Assembly (NCBI GenBank): GCA_011043895.1
Contig: DRBZ01000119.1
Coordinates: 1-16,910 of the forward strand
Length of the DNA stretch: 16,910 nucleotides
Origin: Candidatus Cloacimonadota bacterium
GTDB taxonomy: Bacteria > Cloacimonadota > Cloacimonadia > JGIOTU-2
Direction: 5' to 3'
A program made the translations under genes and the position numbers. The notes beneath the pieces are model-generated. The model made no database searches. It had not been told where the DNA came from and saw only the letters and a program-made list of their open reading frames with translations. This document shows, one piece after another, positions 7,204 to 15,347 of this stretch; positions within the stretch are counted from its first letter, which is position 1; each line of letters begins with the position of its first letter.

Positions 7204-8393
7204 AAAAAATATTTCTAATCTTTTCGATGTTTTTGCTTCTGTATGTTCCCCTTACTGCTCAATGGATTGATGATACAGAAGTCTCAAGAGCAGAACTCAT
7301 CTCAATAAGTAGAGAAACTCCCTTTTTTGAAGCAATCAATGCAATTGAAGTTCTTGCAATTCAGTTCGAAGGCAAACAGATCATTAATCTAAGTAATTAC
7401 AGCGGTATTATTGGTATTCCTGTGAAAGAAGTATACTGGAAAAATGCACTCTATTTGATTGTAAATTTTATCGGGCTTATTCTTGAAGAGAAACCAGGAG
7501 CTTATGTCATCACTGATCCTGTCGAAGATATAGAAGAAGAACTCAAGGATAAATTTGAGATCACACCCAAAACCAAACAAGTGAGAATCTCATCGATATT
7601 TTTCAAGGCAGATAAATCTGTACTTAACAGCATTGGTATCGACTGGTCCACGTTATTCAATGGAAAAGTTGTTGCGTCTATAAACTTCAATGGTGGAAGC
7701 GTGGCAGAAGATGTATTCAGCGCTGCAGCTGTTACACAACTCGAATCTGGAGATGTAACGATAGACATTAATACACTTTTCAGTATTTTAGAATCCCATC
7801 AAAAGGGAACAGTTATTGCCAGACCATCTGTCATTGTTATTTCAGGAAAGACCGGTCAAATACAGGTCGGTCAGGATTTTTCTGTGAAGAAACGCGATGA
7901 AGCTGGAAATATTACTGATGAGTTCTTTCAAACAGGTGTCATATTGAACGTTACACCAACAGTGGTTGAAGATGATGAAGGTCAAGAAGCAATTCATCTT
8001 GATGTGAGTGTACAGAAAAGTTCAGCAAATCCTGGTGAGTTAAGTACTGTAATAAACAAGAGTGAGTCTACAACAGAAGTATTGCTTTATGATGGTGAAG
8101 AAACAGTCATCGGTGGACTGTACGATACCGATGAAACTATTACTAGAGTGGGTATTCCAATTTTGAAAGATCTTCCCTGGTGGGTACTAGGCATTCGTTA
8201 CCTCACCGGATCAAACAGAAGAGAAACAAATATTCGTGAGATGATCGTCATTCTCAAAGCAGAAATCTCCAAACCAATCGAACAGCGCAGGAAAGAAGCG
8301 CTTTCTACAATGAACCAGATTCAAGACCACAGACAGGACAACGAGAACGCATCTCAACTCTTTAAAAAAGATAAGGAAGATAATGGAAAATAG
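7200..8393 (+). CDS. pilQ: Short type IV pilus secretin (PilQ/GspD family)
   Basis: The protein has 397 residues, well below the ~700 of typical PilQ. It begins with a signal peptide (MKKIFLIFSMFLLLYVPLTA, then Gln-Trp). Residues ~30-105 look like one STN/N0 domain (FFEAINAIEVLAIQFEGKQ ... VKEVYWKNALYLIV). The secretin core spans ~125-365, including VRISSIFFKADKSVLNSIGI, GTVIARPSVIVISGKTGQIQ, TGVILNVTPTV, and the signature VGIPILKDLPW at 317-327, ending in EMIVILKAEI. It would form the outer-membrane ring through which the pilus passes. No AMIN domain and no clear N1 domain is seen. A charged, Gln-rich tail follows the core. Its start overlaps the PilOP-like gene and its end overlaps the lipoprotein gene by 11 bases. 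Confidence 0.9.
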   Translation: MKKIFLIFSMFLLLYVPLTAQWIDDTEVSRAELISISRETPFFEAINAIEVLAIQFEGKQIINLSNYSGIIGIPVKEVYWKNALYLIVNFIGLILEEKPGAYVITDPVEDIEEELKDKFEITPKTKQVRISSIFFKADKSVLNSIGIDWSTLFNGKVVASINFNGGSVAEDVFSAAAVTQLESGDVTIDINTLFSILESHQKGTVIARPSVIVISGKTGQIQVGQDFSVKKRDEAGNITDEFFQTGVILNVTPTVVEDDEGQEAIHLDVSVQKSSANPGELSTVINKSESTTEVLLYDGEETVIGGLYDTDETITRVGIPILKDLPWWVLGIRYLTGSNRRETNIREMIVILKAEISKPIEQRRKEALSTMNQIQDHRQDNENASQLFKKDKEDNGK

Positions 8394-10212
8394 AAAAAGA
8401 AATCTAATTTCAATTCTTTTATTGCTTACTGCCCTAGCAATAACATTATACATGGTTAGCTGTGATCTGAAATTGACTGATCCCGATCTTACCAATGCTC
8501 CATCAAACCTAAAACTAAAAAAGGTTGAAGAAGGAAGGATTGAAATAAGCTGGACCTATCAGATTCCAGAACATAATGATTCTGATACTCTTTATTTTGT
8601 AATTGGTCGTAAAGTTGGAACAGGTAACTGGAACGACAATTACCAGAATATCTCAACACTGTTTTTCACTTATGTAGATAACATTCCAACAAACGACAGT
8701 CTTGTTTATGCGTATAAAGTGAAATTTTATAATAAGTCAATGGATGAATCCTCACCATATTCTGAGATCATTGCTTATCTCTCCAATTACTGTGATCCTA
8801 CGAATATACAAATTGAACAGATCTCCCAAGCTCAAGTACAGGTTTCATGGAAAGATCATTGTGTCGGAGAAGAAGGATTTTATATTGATAAAAAGATCGG
8901 GAATGGTAACTGGACCAGTAAATATAGAACTCTTGGTGCAAACGTAACATCATTCATTGACGATATTAATTTGTTTGAAGAAGTATATTACCGAGTTTCT
9001 GCGTTTGTAGGAACAACTACAACTGGCAGCGTTGAAAATTCAATTATCCCCACCTATCTCCCTCCATCCAATCTTGTTCTATCAAAACCGGATAATAATA
9101 AGATCAGGCTCAATTGGCAGGATAATAGTGCTGGGGAAACCGGCTTTCATATTGATAAAAAGATCGGGGGATCAGATTGGATAGAACATTACGCTACTGT
9201 TGACAGCAATATAGTTACATTCATCGATAATGTTACAGAGCCATGTGGTACTTTTTCTTACCGTGTAAAAGCATATTCCGGCACTCATACTTCAGGTAAT
9301 AGCAATGAGGAATCTATTAACATACTTCTCGATCTTATTGGTGAAGTTTCTACTCCAGGAGTTGCGCAGGATATTATGACTTCTGGCTGGTATGCTTTCG
9401 TGTCGGATAATTATGCTGGATTGCAAATCATAGATTACAGTAATCCGGAAAGTCCTGATATTGTCTATACGATGGATACCTTTGACGATCGTGTCCTTTC
9501 GGTAGACATAGAAGATAATTTTGCTTACGTTACCAGTCATAGTGGCACAGTATCTCCAGGACTTATCACTACAGTTGACATTTCTAATCCATTGAATCCA
9601 CAACCTTCCGGTAGTAGTTCAACATCTGGAATCCCTTACGATATAGAAGTAATTGGAGATTTTGCTTATATCGCGGATGGAGATAATGGTCTTACTGTGT
9701 TCTTTATTGCTAACTCCACTCCGGATTTTGTGGTCAATGTTGCTACGGGAGGTCATGCTCAAAGAATTTTTGTTAATGGCAATTATGCATATATAGCTCA
9801 GGGTTTGAACGGTATCGCAATTTATGATATCACCGATCCATATAATCCAACTCTGGAATCTACTTATCTTACAACAGGTGCAAAAGATATTTTTGTAAAT
9901 AACAACAACTTATATATCGCAGACAGCGAAGATGGATTGCTTATAATTGATGTATCAACCCCATCAAATCCTGTATTAGTTACATCTGTACATACTAATG
10001 GCTTTGCTTTCGGGGTAACTGGTCAGGATGATTACGTTTATATTGCAGACAGTGAAATTGGGCTTATTGTTGCTGATGTAACAACTACTCCATCTTCGTA
10101 TATTCTTGGTTCATATAAGATGGACACTGCACCAAATGCTCTTGTTTTTTCCAGTAGTTATACACTTTCAATTGATAATGAAGGAATGAAAATAATTCAG
10201 GTAGAACCATAA
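8383..10212 (+). CDS. Probable lipoprotein with three FnIII domains and a seven-repeat LVIVD beta-propeller
   Basis: The protein has 609 residues. The start lies inside the secretin gene, with AAGGA just upstream. A hydrophobic signal (8-25) ends in MVSC, a near-consensus lipobox with Cys27 as the lipidated residue; Asp follows it. Three fibronectin type III-like domains occupy ~39-133, ~137-224 and ~227-312. Domains 2 and 3 share GF-x-IDKKIG. From ~318 to the end are seven ~42-residue repeats of LVIVD type, each with a strand like FAYIADGDNGL or LYIADSEDGLLIIDVS followed by a Pro-rich turn. Seven such repeats would make a seven-bladed propeller. The overlap with the secretin gene suggests coordinated production with the pilus. 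A surface or periplasmic binding role is likely. The ligand is unknown. Confidence 0.8.
   Translation: MENRKRNLISILLLLTALAITLYMVSCDLKLTDPDLTNAPSNLKLKKVEEGRIEISWTYQIPEHNDSDTLYFVIGRKVGTGNWNDNYQNISTLFFTYVDNIPTNDSLVYAYKVKFYNKSMDESSPYSEIIAYLSNYCDPTNIQIEQISQAQVQVSWKDHCVGEEGFYIDKKIGNGNWTSKYRTLGANVTSFIDDINLFEEVYYRVSAFVGTTTTGSVENSIIPTYLPPSNLVLSKPDNNKIRLNWQDNSAGETGFHIDKKIGGSDWIEHYATVDSNIVTFIDNVTEPCGTFSYRVKAYSGTHTSGNSNEESINILLDLIGEVSTPGVAQDIMTSGWYAFVSDNYAGLQIIDYSNPESPDIVYTMDTFDDRVLSVDIEDNFAYVTSHSGTVSPGLITTVDISNPLNPQPSGSSSTSGIPYDIEVIGDFAYIADGDNGLTVFFIANSTPDFVVNVATGGHAQRIFVNGNYAYIAQGLNGIAIYDITDPYNPTLESTYLTTGAKDIFVNNNNLYIADSEDGLLIIDVSTPSNPVLVTSVHTNGFAFGVTGQDDYVYIADSEIGLIVADVTTTPSSYILGSYKMDTAPNALVFSSSYTLSIDNEGMKIIQVEP
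8866..8913 (+). repeat. FnIII motif repeat, copy 1
   Basis: This segment encodes GEEGFYIDKKIGNGNW in FnIII domain 2. The core attgataaaaagatcggg is identical to that in copy 2 at 9134-9181, which points to recent duplication of an FnIII unit. Confidence 0.7.
9134..9181 (+). repeat. FnIII motif repeat, copy 2
   Basis: This segment encodes GETGFHIDKKIGGSDW in FnIII domain 3 and carries the same attgataaaaagatcggg core as copy 1. Confidence 0.7.
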
Positions 10213-10232
10213 AAAACATAAAAATAATATGC

Positions 10233-10238
10233 AGGAGG
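10233..10238 (+). promoter_or_regulatory. Strong Shine-Dalgarno AGGAGG fixing the start at 10244
   Basis: A perfect AGGAGG lies 5 bases before the ATG at 10244, which is followed by Lys-Lys and a classic signal peptide. The in-frame ATG at 10229 has no such site and lies upstream of the AGGAGG, so 10244 is the better start. Confidence 0.85.
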
Positions 10239-10243
10239 ATACA

Positions 10244-13200
10244 ATGAAAAAAATAACCTTACTGGTTGGTTTAGTATTTCTCAGTACCAGTTTTCTTTTA
10301 GCTCAAACTCATATACCTGCTGGTAATGTAAATGGAATATGGAACATTGCAGGTAGTCCTTATATCGTTGATGGAGAAATACAGATTATTGTCGGTGACC
10401 AATTAACAATAGATCCTGGGGTTGATGTTGAATTTTCAGGTCACTACAAATTTATCATTTATGGACGCCTTCTTGCAGAAGGTGCTGCGGGAAACACTAT
10501 TACCTTCACTGCACAGACTCCAGCTACAGGATGGCATGGATTTCGTTTTATAGATACGAATACAAACGGACAGGATAGTTCAAAGATCGTTTATTGCGAG
10601 ATTGAATACGGCAAAGCCACGGGTGCTTCGCCTGACTATCGTGGAGGAGCATTATATTGTTCAAATTCATCTGATATCTTGATTCAGAACACATCATTTG
10701 AAAACAATTCCGCAGTGAGTAACGGCGGAGCAGTATATTTATATAACTCTGATGTTATTTTTAATACCGTCGTTATCAATAATAATATCTCAACTGGTTC
10801 TGGAGGAGGATTATATATTTCGAACTCAGATCCAATAATGACTGAAGTCATCATTTCTGATAATACCTCAACATATGATGGCGCAGGAATAAGCTGTTTT
10901 AACTCAAATCCAACTATTACATCCTGTCAGATCTACAATAACGCAACACAGTGGAGTGGTGGTGCTATTTCTTGCTATAATAATTCTTCTCCAACGATAG
11001 ACAGAACAACGATCACAAAAAATCTGGCATATCAGAACGGTTCTGGAATTGCACTTTTATACAATTCTGATGCAACGATGGTAAATTCAATTGTCTGGAA
11101 TAATGCAACTAATGGCATTTATATCGAGCCACAGAGTAATCTTTATGCCACGTATTCGGATATTAAGGACGGAACAGGGCAGAGTTATTTTGGAACAGGT
11201 TGTATTAATGAAGATCCTCTCTTTGCTGATCCTGACAATGATGATTTCCAGATTACATGGGCAAACTTCCCGACTCAGGATTCGACAAAATCTCCGTGTA
11301 TAAATTCAGGTGATCCTAATTCTACTCCTGATGCAGATGGAACAAGAGCGGATATGGGAGCACTTCCATATCTACAATCTGGTATCAGTGGAACTATCAC
11401 TCTTCAAGGAGGTACAGGCAATATCCTTGATGTTGAAGTAACTGCTGGAGGTGTTACTGTTAATCCAGACATAAATGGCGAGTATCTTATTAATCTGGGA
11501 GTGGGTACTTACTCTGTTTCTGCTACTCTTGATGGGTATTCGGCAGATCCTGTCAATGGTGTTGTAGTAACTGCTGGCAATGTTACGACCGATATAGATA
11601 TTACACTCAATGAAATTCTACCTGGAGAAATCGTCGGGCAAGTTGATCTTGAAGGATTGGGTAATGTTACAGAAGTTCTTGTATCAGCGGGTGGAGAAAG
11701 TACTCATCCATATCCTGTATATGATTCAATGAGCGGAATACTTCTTTATTATGAATATCTTATCGAACTGCCACAAGGCACCTATGATGTAACTGCCACA
11801 AAAGCCGGATATCAGGATTCTACAATAACCAATGTTGTTGTCATCTCTGGTCAACAGAACATTGGAAATAACTTCTTGCTGTATCTTATTAAATATGATG
11901 GCTGGATAGCAGGAAGGGTGACACTCAATGGAGGTGCTGGTGATGTAACCAATGTTGAGGTTGCTGTAGACACTTCAACTGTCAATCCAGACGCTACAGG
12001 ATATTATGAAGTTCTGGTCGAGAATGGTACCTATGAGATCTCGGCGTCACTTGATGGATATGCGGCTGTCACAATTGGAGACATTGAAGTCATTGCAAAT
12101 GATACAACTATTGTCGATATAACCTTACTTAATTGGGATATAATACCGGGGACGCAATATACTATGATTGGATACCTTACATGTTCCCTTGATGGAGATT
12201 ACATCACAAAAACAGGAAGTAATCAACTTGCTGCTTTTGGTTCTGGAGGTATTTCAGACTGTCGTGGTGTGGCATCCTGGCAAGAAGGCGATCATCCTCT
12301 ATGGGAAGGATATTATCCGCTTGATGGATATTGGTATCTAACTATGGTAAGTAATAACAATTCAGGAACTGACACACTATCATTCAAAGTCTTTGATACT
12401 GAAACAAATACAGTCTACGATTGTTATGAAGAGGTTGTATTTGAAGATTGTACCATAAATCTACTCGACGTGACTGCTCAGCATGAAGTTGATCAGGATT
12501 TCTCGTTAACTCCACAGTGGAATTGGATATCCTTGAATGTACATCCTGCTGATACAACTCTTAGTAATGTACTTGGACCTCTTGGTGACGATGCATTTCA
12601 AATAAAGAATCAAACACAATCAGCAACCTATGATGATATGTCGGGAACATGGATCGGAACACTGGATGGCTTCTCAGATGGGGTTGGATATCTTCTTAAC
12701 ATGAATGTTGCTTTTAGCCCTTTCACAGTTTCGGGATATTTGATAAATCCAGAGACTCATTTTATCCCCCTTGAATATGATTCATCTGCGGCATATAATT
12801 GGAACTGGATTGGATATTACCCAAACGCAGAACTTACTCTCTATGATGCTTTGCAAAGTCTGGGTAACAATGTCATTGCTATAAAAACTCAATCTCAGTC
12901 AGCTGTATATGTTAATGGCCTCTGGATTGGAGACCTTACAACCATGATACCTGGTGTGAGTTATAAAATCAACATGGGTGCTGCAGACACACTTACGTAT
13001 CCAATAGCAACAGTTTCAAAAGATACTCCTGTTATTCCATACAATTATAATAATCCTATGGACTGGCAAATCGTATCAGGTGCAGATCAAAACATGATCG
13101 CAATGATCGCATTTGATACAATACAAGATCAATCTTCGCTTGCATCAGGTATATTTGATGAAGAAGGAAATTGTTATGGAATTGGTACATATATAAACAA

Positions 13201-13657
13201 GATATGGTATTTCACAATCGTTGGTGATCAGACCAGATATCTTCATTTTGAAGCTGTTGATTTGACGTCAGGCGAATCTCTTTCAAGTACAGAAACAATC
13301 ACTTTTGAAAATGATATTATACTTGGTAGTACAAGTAAACCCTTAAAAATCTCATTAGAACCAATCCAACATTCAGATACGAATATTTTACTCTATAACA
13401 ACAGTCCTAATCCATTCCATAGAACCACTTCAATTCGATATTATCTCCCCGAAAAATCTCCTGTTTCCTTAGAAGTTTATAACATTCTTGGACAAAAGGT
13501 AAGCACTATTGTTTCAACATCACAAAATGCTGGTGAATATATCTTCTCGTGGGATGGTAAAAATGATAACGGAAATCGGCTTTCAACTGGTATTTATTTC
13601 TATAAACTTACTACAGCATCCTCTTCAATTGTAAAAAAGATGCTGATGATAAAATAA
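10244..13657 (+). CDS. Large secreted beta-helix / PEGA-like protein with T9SS-type sorting domain
   Basis: The protein has 1137 residues. The signal peptide is residues 1-20 (ending SFLLA, then Gln). Residues ~20-370 form a right-handed parallel beta-helix with repeated GGALYCSNSSD, GGAVYLYNSD, GGGLYISNSD turns, closing with INSGDPNSTPDADGTRADMG. Three tandem carboxypeptidase-regulatory/PEGA-like domains follow (about 380-465, 461-546, 553-629; e.g. GTYSVSATLDGY). Then comes an A module starting at Trp631 with two Cys, B modules starting at Trp759 and Trp853 (WNWIS... IKNQTQSATY), a degenerate A module from Trp941, and a C-terminal sorting domain (~1045-1137) with SPNPF at 1054-1058 and GIYFYKL. 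Such CTDs direct proteins through the type IX secretion system for surface attachment or release. A surface or extracellular adhesin-like or glycan-binding role is plausible; no catalytic residues were recognised. Confidence 0.85.
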   Translation: MKKITLLVGLVFLSTSFLLAQTHIPAGNVNGIWNIAGSPYIVDGEIQIIVGDQLTIDPGVDVEFSGHYKFIIYGRLLAEGAAGNTITFTAQTPATGWHGFRFIDTNTNGQDSSKIVYCEIEYGKATGASPDYRGGALYCSNSSDILIQNTSFENNSAVSNGGAVYLYNSDVIFNTVVINNNISTGSGGGLYISNSDPIMTEVIISDNTSTYDGAGISCFNSNPTITSCQIYNNATQWSGGAISCYNNSSPTIDRTTITKNLAYQNGSGIALLYNSDATMVNSIVWNNATNGIYIEPQSNLYATYSDIKDGTGQSYFGTGCINEDPLFADPDNDDFQITWANFPTQDSTKSPCINSGDPNSTPDADGTRADMGALPYLQSGISGTITLQGGTGNILDVEVTAGGVTVNPDINGEYLINLGVGTYSVSATLDGYSADPVNGVVVTAGNVTTDIDITLNEILPGEIVGQVDLEGLGNVTEVLVSAGGESTHPYPVYDSMSGILLYYEYLIELPQGTYDVTATKAGYQDSTITNVVVISGQQNIGNNFLLYLIKYDGWIAGRVTLNGGAGDVTNVEVAVDTSTVNPDATGYYEVLVENGTYEISASLDGYAAVTIGDIEVIANDTTIVDITLLNWDIIPGTQYTMIGYLTCSLDGDYITKTGSNQLAAFGSGGISDCRGVASWQEGDHPLWEGYYPLDGYWYLTMVSNNNSGTDTLSFKVFDTETNTVYDCYEEVVFEDCTINLLDVTAQHEVDQDFSLTPQWNWISLNVHPADTTLSNVLGPLGDDAFQIKNQTQSATYDDMSGTWIGTLDGFSDGVGYLLNMNVAFSPFTVSGYLINPETHFIPLEYDSSAAYNWNWIGYYPNAELTLYDALQSLGNNVIAIKTQSQSAVYVNGLWIGDLTTMIPGVSYKINMGAADTLTYPIATVSKDTPVIPYNYNNPMDWQIVSGADQNMIAMIAFDTIQDQSSLASGIFDEEGNCYGIGTYINKIWYFTIVGDQTRYLHFEAVDLTSGESLSSTETITFENDIILGSTSKPLKISLEPIQHSDTNILLYNNSPNPFHRTTSIRYYLPEKSPVSLEVYNILGQKVSTIVSTSQNAGEYIFSWDGKNDNGNRLSTGIYFYKLTTASSSIVKKMLMIK
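12134..12480 (+). repeat. A module (GTQY/two-Cys), copy in the large secreted protein
   Basis: This segment begins at Trp631 with PGTQYTM, continues through SDCRGVASWQ and GYWYLTMV, and ends after YDCYEEVVFED. The same order, including both Cys positions, recurs at 13786-14130 and 14683-15030 in the next gene and in degenerate form at 13064-13370. Confidence 0.8.
12518..12775 (+). repeat. B module (WNWI ... IKNQTQSATY), first copy in the large protein
   Basis: This segment starts with WNWISLNVHP and contains FQIKNQTQSATYDDMSGTW followed by GVGYLLNMN. The partner copy begins at 12800 (WNWIGYYPN ... IKTQSQSAVY). Two further copies are in the next gene, at 14155 and 14416. Confidence 0.8.
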
Positions 13658-13668
13658 TTTAACATTCC

Positions 13669-13700
13669 GGGAAGGGGCTAGCCCCTTCCCATCTTTTTTT
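13669..13700 (+). terminator. Strong Rho-independent terminator between the two secreted-protein genes
   Basis: A perfect 22-base palindrome (13669-13690) has left arm GGGAAGGGG around a central CTAG, giving a 9-bp GC-rich stem with a 4-base loop. It is followed by ATC and seven T residues (13694-13700). It lies 12 bases after the stop of the large secreted protein gene. There is no A-tract on the left side, so it is oriented for plus-strand transcripts. Confidence 0.92.
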
Positions 13701-13710
13701 GAGGGGCAAT

Positions 13711-15327
13711 ATGTTTAAAGTTTTTTTAATTTTTATTTGTATTATCATCTTCATTTCAGGAATTGTCTGTGCAGATCCCCCTGTCTGGCAACCAATTCAG
13801 GGAACTCAATACTCAATGGTTGTTATGGCAGAAATATATCTATATAATGATCCGTTTATTGGACTTGATGCAAATATGGCTGCAGCGTTTGGCCCAGGGG
13901 GTGAATCAGATTGTCGCTCTCTTGGTGTCTGGCAGCCATCAAATCCTCCATATTGGGATGGATACTGGTATATAAATGTAGTTGGTAATAGTAATGGTGA
14001 TGAATTGCATTTTGAAATTTATAATGAAAACTCATCTGAAATACAGCAATGTGTCGAAACAATAATATTTCAAAATGATACTACTATAGGTAGTCCAGAC
14101 GCCCCGTATACCTTAAGTGTTGGCTCAAAACAAATATTTCAGCTTGGTGATGCATGGAATTGGATTACATTTAATGTTCAACCTCAAAATCCATCAATAG
14201 ACTCCGTTTTCTCCCAATTAGGTTCATTTATCTATCAAATTAAGAATCAAACACAATCCGCAACTTACTATGATCCTCCTGGCTCATGGGTAGGAAATCT
14301 CACTGAAATTATTGATGGAAGCGCATATCTCATTAATATGAACCATCCCGTTGATTCATTTTCTGTTACAGGAATGCCAATAGAATCAATCACTCCGATT
14401 CAATTATTGGAAAATTGGAATTGGATTGCGTATTATCCTCATTTATCTCAATCGTTGGATGATGCTCTTTCAAGTATTGAATATGTGGCATATCAAATTA
14501 AGAATCAAACTGAATCTGCGACATTTTATGATCCTCCGGGAGTATGGGTTGGCAATCTTGAAATTATGGAACCAAATGTGGGATATAAATTAAATGTCAC
14601 TGAAACATGTGAATTAATATATCCCGAGGTATCAGAGAAAATCGTAGCTAATACTAGGATAAACAGACCAAATCCACCAAATTGGCAGATTATTCCCGGT
14701 ACTCAATATTCTATGATACTAATGGCTCAAATTACTTATGATGGTACCAATTTCGAGGGAGGAATAAACCAAAATATGGCAGCAGCATTCGGACCAGGAG
14801 GATTAGATGATTGTAGATCTATTGCTTCCTGGCAAGAGGCATTTCCTCCATATTGGGATGGCTATTGGTATTTTACAATCGTTGGCAACGATAATGGCGA
14901 AGACATTACTTTCAAAATCTATAACAGTGAAACTGATTCCATATATAATTGCGTTGAAACATTAACCTTCCAGGACAATACCACTATTGGAGAACCTTCT
15001 TCTCCTTATCAACTAACAGCATTACCAATTAGTGTTAGCCAGCATTTAACTAGCGGATCAAGTGTTACTTGCTATCCTAATCCTTATTCTGAGATCATAA
15101 ATTTCAATTTTGCAGATGCTAAATGTAACTCACTTTCTCTGTCAATATTTGACCTAAGGGGTAGACTAATCATTTCATTTGAACAAGATGCTCTATCTGA
15201 AAGTCGAATTATACAATGGGATGCAACAGATATGGATGGATATTCTATAAAACCAGGAGTATATTTTTATCAAATCACTACTTCCAATTATAAAAAAAGT
15301 GGAAAAATTGTCTATCTGGCTAATTAA
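13711..15327 (+). CDS. Secreted A-B-B-A module protein with T9SS-type sorting domain
   Basis: The protein has 538 residues from the ATG at 13711, which is preferred because GAGG (13701-13704) lies 6 bases upstream and a signal peptide (FKVFLIFICIIIFISGIVCA) follows. An A module starts at Trp26 (GTQYSM, NMAAAFGPGG, DCRS, PPYWDGYWY), B modules at Trp149 and Trp236 (WNWI; QIKNQT-Q/E-SAT), and a second A module at Trp325. A C-terminal sorting domain (~447-538) has YPNPYSEIINF and PGVYFYQI. Compared with the upstream gene it is the same A-B-B-A-CTD block without the beta-helix and PEGA-like part, so the two are likely tandem duplicates. Each full A module has two Cys that could form a disulfide. 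Function is unknown; surface exposure or release through type IX secretion is likely from the CTD. Confidence 0.85.
   Translation: MFKVFLIFICIIIFISGIVCADPPVWQPIQGTQYSMVVMAEIYLYNDPFIGLDANMAAAFGPGGESDCRSLGVWQPSNPPYWDGYWYINVVGNSNGDELHFEIYNENSSEIQQCVETIIFQNDTTIGSPDAPYTLSVGSKQIFQLGDAWNWITFNVQPQNPSIDSVFSQLGSFIYQIKNQTQSATYYDPPGSWVGNLTEIIDGSAYLINMNHPVDSFSVTGMPIESITPIQLLENWNWIAYYPHLSQSLDDALSSIEYVAYQIKNQTESATFYDPPGVWVGNLEIMEPNVGYKLNVTETCELIYPEVSEKIVANTRINRPNPPNWQIIPGTQYSMILMAQITYDGTNFEGGINQNMAAAFGPGGLDDCRSIASWQEAFPPYWDGYWYFTIVGNDNGEDITFKIYNSETDSIYNCVETLTFQDNTTIGEPSSPYQLTALPISVSQHLTSGSSVTCYPNPYSEIINFNFADAKCNSLSLSIFDLRGRLIISFEQDALSESRIIQWDATDMDGYSIKPGVYFYQITTSNYKKSGKIVYLAN
13786..14130 (+). repeat. A module, first copy in the small secreted protein
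   Basis: This segment encodes WQPIQGTQYSM through DCRSLGVWQ, YWDGYWYINVVGN and QQCVETIIFQND. Conserved positions with the other A modules include GTQY, AAFGPGG, DCR, WDGYWY and the second Cys before ET. Confidence 0.8.
14155..14360 (+). repeat. B module, first copy in the small secreted protein
   Basis: This segment starts with WNWITFNVQ and contains IYQIKNQTQSATYYDPPGSW, then GSAYLINMN. The next copy starts 261 bases downstream. Confidence 0.8.
14416..14620 (+). repeat. B module, second copy in the small secreted protein
   Basis: This segment starts with WNWIAYYPHL and contains YQIKNQTESATFYDPPGVW, then NVGYKLNV. The DNA caaattaagaatcaaac is identical to the first copy. Confidence 0.8.
14683..15030 (+). 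repeat. A module, second copy in the small secreted protein
   Basis: This segment encodes WQIIPGTQYSM, NMAAAFGPGG, DDCRSIASWQ, PPYWDGYWYFTIVGN and NCVETLTFQDN. It is the copy closest to the A module at 12134 of the neighbouring gene in its opening IIPGTQY and SWQE stretches. Confidence 0.8.
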
Positions 15328-15347
15328 GAAGACACAAAGAATTAACT

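Noticed and set aside
10229..10243. Upstream ATG as start of the large secreted protein
   Set aside because: The AGGAGG at 10233-10238 lies downstream of it, and a standard signal peptide begins at the ATG at 10244.
13699..13710. TTG start for the small secreted protein
   Set aside because: It overlaps the terminator T-tract and lacks a ribosome binding site. The ATG at 13711 has GAGG upstream and opens a signal peptide.
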